NCBI GenBank assembly: GCA_963921425.1
Contig: OY992836.1
Coordinates: forward strand, 7,889,825 to 7,953,824
Reading direction: 5' to 3'
Source: Dryas octopetala
Lineage: Eukaryota; Streptophyta; Magnoliopsida; Rosales; Rosaceae
DNA length: 64,000 nt
Shown here piece after piece: positions 56,648 to 64,000 of the stretch. The notes beneath the pieces were generated by a model that saw nothing but the letters and a program-made list of their open reading frames with translations, ran no database searches and was not told where the DNA came from. Positions within the stretch are counted from its first letter, which is position 1; every line of letters starts with the position of its first letter. The position numbers and the translations under genes are program-made.

Positions 56648-59196
56648 TCATCCCTCGTCCGACTCTGCCCATCAGTCCAGAAATTAGAACAGATGAAAAA
56701 ATTTGATTTAAGGGACATATTATTCCCTCAAGTACATAATATTAGTCAATTCATTTCATATCTGAAAGGGTACATGTGCCATAATGTCCCAGAAAGAAGA
56801 AACATAAATTGGAAATTCAAACCCCCAAATAATATCCACTTCTTAATAAAATGGCCAACATGAACCAGATGTACTGTTGATATCATAAACAAGGGTTACA
56901 GATACTCAGAGAAAGGGATTCATACCATATATGGCTTCCATGTTGTCTTCTTTGTAAACACCGAGGGGTGAGCCATGGACAGATAACAGCATCTCCCCAG
57001 GCTTTGGGAGCCTTAACGTTTTGGGTGTCATACCAATAGACAGCCTCTGACTACTAACCTGCAGCAGAAACCAGAGTTAATTAAATCACATGGACACCTA
57101 CTCAAAGTAGCAGCCATCCAAATGCCCTCTTTGCTCAATAGTATACCCAACAGCACAAGATCACATAGTTTTAGGACACTTAACAACCATATGTGGAAAT
57201 CAAGCTAAGTACTAATTGACACATACTCTTGTCACAACTCAACATCTAGAAAGCTTTCCTAATAATTTTTTATTTTCCCAATAAAATTAAACTCACTAGA
57301 AGTTCATTACAATAATCTTTTCCGGTTTTCCCCTTTACAGATCATTTTCCTTCACTTTTATTTTACAGGAACTTAATCCCAGAACTTTAGACTCTTCGGC
57401 ACTTTAGATGGGCTTACAGCATAATCTTCCTTATTCATGTAAGTTCACTGAAGCAACAAGGGTTACTTGTAGTTTTTATTACTACTAGCAAATCAGCTTA
57501 ACACTTCTTTGAGGTCCTAAAGATTGATAGTAATAGCATTTATACTTCTGGAACTCATGCACTTCAGTAAGCCGTTTAGGCCTTTTACTTGTTCCAAGGT
57601 ATGGCAAAAGAAATTGGATACTAACTAAAAGCTATCAACAGAACTAGACAAATTGTCATAATCAAATGAAGAGCAGCTCAATAAAAAATAAATATTCAAA
57701 ATCAATCAAGAAGCTACAAACCCCAGGAGTTTGGAGATTATCTTGCTTCCCTAGCATCTGAGTATCAAATGGCTCCTCTAAAACCTACAGCAGAAATTTC
57801 AGTAAGGTAAATATGTGTATGTATATGTATATATATATATATATATATGAATGGATGTATGTATGTATGTATGTATGTATGTATGTATGTATAATATTTA
57901 TATTAAAAAATGTGTGTAAGTGTCTAAGGGTGAGCGTGTGTGTGTGTGTGTGTCTGTCTGTCTTTCTCTATGTACTACATGAAAGTGAAGAGCTTTCTAA
58001 TACCAAGAGGTCTTTAATGGTACTTTAAACATGCTACTATAAATTTATTGCATGCAAGTGTAACACAAGCATATCAAAGTGTATTTGAACATTTTGATTT
58101 TCTAGTTAGACATGTCTGAAAACCCCTTAAATTCATAAAGGAACATAAATAACAAGAGAACTTACGAAGTCCCTGATCTGCAGATTTTCAGCGCCCAGAA
58201 GGCTTGTTTTATCTGCCATCAATCAACTCAATCATGTGAGATATAGGCAATGCAAGAACATTGAAGGCCAGGTACAAACTCATTCCTCAAATTTTAGTTC
58301 TCCATGTCAAAAGATCAGAATTTTCTAATACCTGCTTTACTAGAAAACTCAAAGCCACCCAAAGATGGGATTGCTGCTGAGCAACCAGAATATGCCATGG
58401 ACAAACGATGAAGAAGAGTCTCATGTAAATCTCTTCCATCATTCATGGATACATTGTCATCTTTATCAATCCATTGCACTTCTTTAATCTGTCCATTTTC
58501 TTCATTTCTTACAATTGACAGATTCAGAAAGTTTTCGTTAAAAAATTGCGATACAGGGGTTTCCAGCTGATCCTCCTTGAAATATGAGCGAAGCAAACGC
58601 AATTCAGTCAGCAGATGTTCAATCTCCACATCACGAATAGCCTTAATGGCAGAAAATTGCCGCACAACTGCAGAAAAGAAACAAATGATAGAAGCATTTT
58701 GTCACCACAGCTGGTAATTTTCAAAGCTCTACTACAAAACCCCAATTAAATGAAATTTGAATCTAGCATATAATCAACTCAAATGCACAAAAAGTTGCTT
58801 ATAGAAGCTAGATTTCAGACAGAAGTCTATAAATAGGAGACTAGAAAATCAGAACTTATCAAAACTACTAAAAGCATGTACTGTCATTCTTTTCTGATGG
58901 AAAGTCAGAAGCAGAGTTCCCCATCAAAGTGGAAACCTTATTAAAACTACTAACATTTTCTCACAGAACAATAAACAAACAGAGCATATACAAAAAAATG
59001 AACATGTAAATTACAACTCTGTCAGTAGACACAATGAAGTAAAAGATGTGCAAAGTGAAATTATACCATCTGGGTCCGTGAATTGAGCTTCTTGCTTCTC
59101 ATTCTGAGGCTCTTTTGCCTCCTCGGCGGCGTTCAAATCGGTCACCGGAGACGAGGCAACTTGTTTTACAGTTTTCTTAGCTCTTTTTCTGGCCAT
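56648..59196 (-). CDS. Borealin-related protein (chromosomal passenger complex subunit)
   Basis: Six coding exons, complement(join(56648..56664,56926..57058,57722..57784,58166..58212,58332..58667,59067..59196)), give 241 aa. All introns are GT-AG and all phases agree. The protein has a basic N-terminus (RKRAKKTVK), a linker, a helical block from about residue 44 (IKAIRDVEIEHLLTELRLLR), and a C-terminal region with MTPKTLRLPKPGEMLLSVHG followed by SPLGVYKEDNMEAIYESDEG. That order fits plant BORR/Borealin-like proteins (family recall). Borealin joins INCENP, a Survivin-type protein and Aurora kinase at centromeres and the midzone to correct attachments and support cytokinesis. The start is the first ATG after a probable 5'-UTR intron. 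It is broadly needed in dividing cells and unrelated to its neighbours. The gene model is sound; the family name is moderately sure. Confidence 0.85.
57826..57956 (+). repeat. Compound microsatellite in the Borealin-like gene
   Basis: (TA)n at about 57832-57848, (GTAT)n at about 57860-57892 and (TG)n at about 57936-57952 all lie in the intron between coding exons 3 and 4. It does not touch a splice site. Confidence 0.9.
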
Positions 59197-59700
59197 ATGA
59201 ACTGGTAAAAATTTGTCTCACAAATACATTAAATGGGCTCGCTGCTATCATATCCAACAAGAAACAAATGCTCTAATGATCCAATCAACTATAAATTTCA
59301 CACACATACGCACAATTGTCAAATTTTTCAGTAAATTTTTAAAAATGCCAATTTACTGCGTGATACAACAACCAGAGTATGTTATTATCCAAAATTCCAA
59401 GCAACCCAATTTTCATAGTCAACAATTAAGAGAAAAAAAAAACCCCAGTTCTAAGCACTGAATGTCAGTTCAAAGTTGCAGAAATGATTCTTATAAGAAA
59501 AGACGAAGTTGCAGAAATGATCGATGAGTGCAATTTAGAGGATTGGAGGCATAAAACTAAGACAAATTAGGGTTTTTTTTTTTTTTGGGAAGGGGAGGGG
59601 GGGGGGGGAGGGGGGGAAGAGGTGTGTTTCAGTATTTACCTCTGACCGGTCGGCGATTACGGATTGACGAAGCTTGCAGTGCCGGGCGGGATCGTTTCTA
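59197..59700 (-). other. Probable 5'-UTR with an intron, Borealin-like gene
   Basis: On the minus strand, GGTCAGAG|GTAAATA at 59640/59639 is a good donor. TTTTTACCAG|TTCATATGG at 59202/59201 is a good acceptor placed 5 nt before the start codon. The intron would be about 438 bp (59202-59639), and the leader exon would lie in the GC-richer segment 59640-59700. The long C-run (minus strand) at 59583-59620 lies within the intron. Transcript data would be needed to confirm it. Confidence 0.55.
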
Positions 59701-60644
59701 AATGAGTTTGAATTTTGGAATTTTACAAATTCGTTTGGACGCAAACGTTTCTTTTTTGTTCTTTTTTCTTTTTTCTCAGGTCGGAAAAAGCATTCATCAA
59801 AGCCCAAAGGAAGGCCCAACAAATAAAATACAATGAGCCCAAACGAGAAACTCCCAAAATGCTACTAAAGGCAAAATTGCTATCTAAACAGACTAAACCT
59901 AGATTCATTAAATTATTTAACCGTTTGATCTTAAAAATTAAGGAAGGGTAATTTGGAGATTGACAAACTCAAATTTTTAGGAAAAAAATTTAAAAATGCT
60001 GATGTAGCAATTAGCCTAAGGAGTTTATTAAAAATTAAAAGAATTTTATTATGAATTCAAAAACACCGCTAATCTTTGTCTAAAAACTATTTTTGTAAAA
60101 AATCTAAGCCTAATTATCTTTTAATTTTATGACACTACTACTTAGATAATACAAAATATACACTTTTAATTTAAATATATACGTAAAATTCGAATATACT
60201 GAACTGTTAATTGTAATAATTTGTACTAGTACTATATAATAGTATACCTTAATACTAATAGTACAAATATAATAATATTGCATGTTGATATTTGTTGTTA
60301 ATTAGTACCTAATATATTACCCTATGGGTGTAAAACTTTAGTATGTATATGTTTATGGGTAAAACCACCGATTTGGCCAATAAATTCCTTACACATGGTC
60401 TGACCATCTGTTCTGTCTAACACCTCATCCTTATAAGGATGGGCACTTAGCAAAGATCCAAGGGCCTATTTGTTATACTAGATTGTTTTGTTAGGTATTG
60501 TGATGGACTGGAGTAAGCTGGACTACGTAAGTTCTATGTTTGGTGTTGTGTCAGATTAAAAAGCTGGATAATCAAAATAACAATATCCTATGTTTAGCTC
60601 ATGATCAGAATGAACTATATTATTTTAATTTTTAAAATATTTAG
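59701..60644. other. Upstream intergenic region, no gene seen
   Basis: AT-rich sequence with no recognised coding region. It presumably includes the promoter of the minus-strand Borealin-like gene. I saw no TATA box at a sensible distance. The short open frames at 59715-59951 are not recognisable. Confidence 0.5.
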
Positions 60645-60649
60645 GATGA

Positions 60650-61365
60650 AATTTCACAAATGGTCTACTTATTATTTACTTTGTCACATGTTGGTCCATG
60701 ATTTTTTTTTTTGGTGCCATCTTCGTCCACGAACCAGCTGATGTTTGCCACTATGGTCCATTCTTTCAAAATACCCCAAAAGGACGTTAAATTTGGTCAC
60801 GTGGGGCGCACATGGAAGGGCAAAATGGTGATTTCATGTCCCCTCCTCTCCCCTCTACAACTTTCTCTCTCTCTCTACTAGGCGTGAACTCCACCGAACA
60901 CAAGGGGTGTTGACGGCTTAACCGACCTCCAGATCGAAAGCTGACAAAGCTGCTGGCACCCCTTAGGTCCGGCGATGTTCGCGCCCAGTAGAGAGAAACA
61001 TAAAGAGAGAGGGAGAGAGTTTGTGTGTGTGTGTGTGAGTGAGAGAGAGAGAGCGGCGGCAGCAAAGGGGAATGAGGTGACAACGGGGGAAGAGAGGTGA
61101 TGGCAGAGGAGGAGGGCAGGGGGTCGACGGTGAGGACCGGTGGTGGGGACATGAGAGAAAGTTGCATAAGGGATGTGAAATCACCATTTTGCCCCTCCTT
61201 GTGCGCCCACTTGACCAAATTTGACAACTCTTTGGTGTAATTTGACGGAATAGACCACAGGAGCAAAGGTTTGCTAGTTCGTGGACAAAGATATCACCAA
61301 AAAAAAAATCGTGGATCAAAAAGGGACACAGTGAATAATAAGTGGACCATTTGTGAAATTTCCTC
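60650..61365. mobile_element. TIR fold-back element, GAAATTTCACAAATGGTC ends
   Basis: The left arm, GAAATTTCACAAATGGTCTA through TTTGTCAC, TTGGTCCATGATTTTTT and GGTGCCATCTTCGTCCACGAA, is mirrored by the right arm at 61275-61365 (TTCGTGGACAAAG, then GTGGACCATTTGTGAAATTT). The arms are about 95 bp. The interior includes GA/TG microsatellite and GGCGGCAG sequence. Parts such as TTGGTCCA and TAATAAGTGGACC resemble the element at 13291-13839. No clear TSD was found. The long minus-strand frames (60787-61367) span the arms and are artefacts. Confidence 0.78.
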
Positions 61366-61791
61366 AATAATTAAATATATTAATCATCAAAAATTTTTAA
61401 TACAGTTTTAAGGATTAAGTATTTAATCATCAAATTTGTCATAGTTTCAATGTCTAAAATAATTAATTAATTTTTATTTTATTAAAAAAAATATGCTATC
61501 AAATGACAATATTAATTGCATCTCTCCATTGACCAGCAGAAGCATCCATTAGTGGTGAGACCAAACATTTTACGAGGCAGATAGATTCCAGCAATCTCGT
61601 ACATAAGAAAAGTTGCAGTTAAGCTGATCCTCAAGTTCATAAAAAAAAAAAAAAAGGAAGAGAGAAATCTACAAAAAAAAAAAGGAAGAAAAAAGAGGGA
61701 AATAAAGAAATTATATATGTTTTTATCTCCTTCAACTTTCAAAATGTTGCAACTTGCAACACGAGGCCGACCCTTAATTCTTTTTCTTTAA

Positions 61792-62996
61792 GAGTGCTGC
61801 TATTTGCACACCATTTTTTTTCTTTTTGCACACACTGTTCTCCTACACACTCCCTATCTTCTCCCAAAATTTAAAATTTCTCTTTAACACACCCCTCCAA
61901 TTACCCTAATACCCCTATTTTATACATTTCACAAAATTTCTCACAACACACCCCTTCACCCACCACACCCCATCAACCATACCAAAAAAAAAAAAAACAC
62001 ACAGCCCCTCCCCCTCCCTCACCCCCGACCACCTCCCTCCTTTTCTCCTTCCCTCACCGACCACTTCCCTTTCTCTTTCCTCCTCGCAGCACCGACCTCT
62101 CTCTCTCTCTCTCCTCCCCGCAGCACCACCCTCCTATCTCTCTCTCTTCTTCCGCAGCAGCACCACCCTCCGAACACCATTAAAAAAAAAATTCAGTTCA
62201 GCAGGTTCGGCGGACCAGTGCCGAACTGGGCTGTTTCGTTCGGCACTCATCCGCCGAACAATCCTGTTATATTCGGCGGATGACTACCGAACCAAACAGC
62301 CCGGTTCGGCACCGGTCTGCCAAACTGCATATATTTTTTTTTTAATGGTGGCTGGTTCTGGGCTTCGAGGTGGAAGACAAGGTGCTGCGGGCAGAGGTGT
62401 AGCAGCGTGTGGGCGGCGGCCAAGGTTGACGGTGAAGAAGAAACATGTGGCTGCCGAAGGTTCGGTGGGTGGCTGCCGAAGGAAATCGCCGGTTTCGACG
62501 GATGGCTGCCGAACGAACCCGCAGGTTTCGGCGGATGACTGCCGAACGGCCTGCGAAGCTCATCCTTTTGGCAGGGACTGCGGCGTGGTCGTGCGAGCTG
62601 GGCAGAGCGAGGTCGGGCGTCGGCGGCGTGGTCGGGCGTTGGGGCTGTGCGAGCTTGGCATGGTGGTGGGCGTGGCTGTGTGAGCTTGGCATGGTGGTGG
62701 GCGCGGGGAGGGTGGTGCAGCAAGGAGGAGAGAGAGAATGAGAGGGTAGTGCAGCAGGGAGGAGAGAGAGATGAGGAGAGAGAGAATGAGAGGGTGGTGC
62801 AGGAGGGTGGCGCATGCAGGGGGTGGTGCTGCGCCGGTGTGTGCAAAAAGATGGGGTGTGTACGGGGGGAGATGGGAATGGGGTGTGTGGGTGTATGGGT
62901 GAGGGGAGGGCCAAAGTGGTCTTTTTCTTTGAGTGTTTTTTTTTTTCAGATGGGGTGTGCAAAAAGAAAAAAGAGTGTGTGCAAATAGCAGCCCTC
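61792..62996. mobile_element. TIR element with perfect 8-bp TSD and CCGAAC-rich core
   Basis: The ends are GAGTGCTGCTATTTGCACAC and GTGTGCAAATAGCAGCCCTC, inverted with one mismatch in the outer 20. The inverted arms run on for about 70 bp. Both sides are flanked by TTCTTTAA (61784-61791 and 62997-63004). The 8-bp duplication suggests hAT. The GC-rich core carries repeated TTCGGCGGA/CCGAAC motifs. The long frames on both strands (62247-63010) are compositional and carry no domain. Confidence 0.88.
62190..62560. repeat. TTCGGCGGA / CCGAAC inverted-motif cluster
   Basis: About a dozen copies of TTCGGCGGATGACTGCCGAA-like sequence occur in both orientations in two groups, about 62195-62330 and 62440-62560. 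They are separated by GCGGCG-rich DNA. The cluster lies in the centre of the TIR element at 61792-62996 and may act like subterminal binding motifs, although they are internal here. Confidence 0.7.
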
Positions 62997-63004
62997 TTCT
63001 TTAA

Positions 63005-63440
63005 ATTCATTTCTCTAATCTACAAATTTGATAGAAATTTAGATGGAATTAACGATAATCCCAACATTATAACATTTGATAATTCAAAGGGATAAAACCT
63101 TTTTTTTTATTTTTTTTTTTCTTGGGGCTCAGATAGCTCATGGTCTATAACCGAAGGGCCATCAAAGAAGTTTTCCGATTTTATAAATAGCAAATTATAA
63201 ATAAGTTAATAAATAATTTATAAATTACAAAAAATTTAATGCATAATTTGTTATCTCATTTTATTCAATCACATAATTTAAAAAATTATATTTTGATCAA
63301 TAATTCTGTGGACCCCAGCCCATTACTGATTTTTTTTAGTTTGTTTTATTCTTTTGCCCCCAGCCCATCGTTCCATGTTTGTAGAGATTCAGCGAATTTG
63401 CCTCTGCCTCTACAATGTTCCATGTTTTCCTCAATCTTTC
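63005..63440. other. AT-rich stretch, no gene seen
   Basis: Only low-complexity and short open frames were found here. It leads into the SEC24-like fragment. TTTCAG at about 63437-63442 looks like that fragment's original splice acceptor. Confidence 0.5.
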
Positions 63441-63442
63441 AG

Positions 63443-63752
63443 GTTTATTATTATTACCCCTTCTCAGCTCTTTCCAATCCTGCAAATTAAGCTCTACAAT
63501 GATCAATGATCTTAGATGGAATGTCACAAGGCCCCAAGGTTTTGAGGCGGTGATGCATGTTAGATGCAGCCAGGTAATTTAATTGACCAGCCTATTTCTC
63601 CACTAATGTATCAGATTTGATTTTTGTTCCTAAATTGATTATAGTAGTAAGATAATTTTGTTTTCATCATTGTAGGCAATTCAAGTTCAAGTTCAAGAGT
63701 ACTATGGAAGCTTCTGCAAACGTATTCCGACAGATGTTGACTTACCTTGGGT
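63443..63752 (+). pseudogene. SEC24-like COPII coat protein fragment, frameshifted
   Basis: After a TTTCAG acceptor the plus strand reads VYYYYPFSALSNPA, then a broken join, then DLRWNVTRPQGFEAVMHVRC SQ. A GTAATT donor and a TTGTAG acceptor follow, then QVQEYYGSFCKRIPTDVDLP. These blocks match the conserved beta-sandwich region of plant SEC24, the cargo-binding COPII subunit in ER-to-Golgi transport. Between NPA and DLRWN there are extra bases, including a duplicated AATGATC, and an in-frame stop, so the frame is lost. The second exon has an extra QV pair. Two exons and an intron are kept, so it derives from genomic DNA and not from a spliced copy. No zinc-finger or gelsolin parts lie within the window, so it may be a fragment or the edge of a dead gene continuing to the right. 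Confidence 0.78.
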
Positions 63753-63828
63753 TTGTACATATTCTACAAATTATCTGTTTACCAACACAATTCTAATATG
63801 ATTCTTACTTATTAATTTATGAACAATA

Positions 63829-64000
63829 CTTGGGTCACCCCTTGGAATATCTGAATGTCACCTTAACTCTCCAAATTTTGATTTCGGTAATGTCAGCACA
63901 TGTTCAGAACCGTTCATTTTTTAAATCACTTATTATAAATCTTTTCTACAAAAAATTAACTCAATTAAAAATCGTTTGGTTATATAACTGTTGTCAATTA
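63829..64000. mobile_element. MITE family M1, second copy, cut by window end
   Basis: ACTTGGGTCACC, GAACCGTTCATTTTTTAAAT, CACTTATTATA and ATCGTTTGGTTATATAACTG follow the left half of the element at 1083-1470 base for base, with scattered differences. The right half would lie beyond the window. Confidence 0.75.

Noticed and set aside
60787..61367. Minus-strand open frames with Ser/Pro/His-rich sequence
   Set aside because: They span the arms and microsatellite of a TIR element; no recognisable protein family.
62247..63010. Open frames of about 200 residues on both strands
   Set aside because: They are compositional frames over a GC-rich transposon core that run through the inverted termini; no domain or splice evidence.

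Overview
ORGANISM. The window is nuclear DNA of a flowering plant, almost certainly a eudicot. It is AT-rich and repeat-rich, its genes have short exons with GT-AG (once GC-AG) introns, and it carries R2R3-MYB genes of the anthocyanin type, a CYP71-clan P450, a plant Borealin-like gene and many plant-type transposons. The MYBs resemble the MYB10/MYB114-type activators known from Rosaceae and relatives, but I cannot name the genus from sequence alone. LAYOUT. 0-6 kb: an intact anthocyanin-type R2R3-MYB (minus strand, 3 exons, 238 aa) with small transposons on both sides. 6-16 kb: no intact gene; a mosaic of terminal-inverted-repeat (TIR) elements, several with readable target-site duplications (TSDs), including one element nested in another at 13.1-14.1 kb, plus a decayed hAT transposase fragment. 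16-26 kb: a P450 pseudogene fragment, then a second MYB paralogue (minus strand) spread over 8.9 kb because both introns are swollen by repeats; intron 1 holds a broken LepA/EF4-like fragment. 26.5-35 kb: a degenerate CACTA (En/Spm) transposon with Tnp2-type and second transposon ORFs, all on the minus strand. 35-42.5 kb: repeat copies, two copia gag remnants, a CTGCAG minisatellite and hAT-like elements. 42.5-49.6 kb: a tandem satellite array with a trimeric higher-order repeat and an embedded LTR-like insertion. 50-51.5 kb: another hAT-like element. 52.3-54.3 kb: an intact two-exon P450 (496 aa). 56.6-59.7 kb: an intact six-coding-exon Borealin-related gene (241 aa). 59.7-64 kb: TIR elements and a frameshifted SEC24-like fragment. 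HOW THE GENES RELATE. Only four loci look potentially functional: two tandem same-strand MYB paralogues (flavonoid pigment regulators by family), one P450 and one chromosomal-passenger-complex component. The P450 fragment just 3' of MYB copy 2 closely resembles the intact P450 36 kb away, which suggests local duplication of a MYB/P450 neighbourhood followed by heavy transposon insertion. Most long open frames over G-rich, C-rich or AT-rich repeats are not genes. All exon joins are manual readings of splice sites and frame; no alignment or expression data were used.
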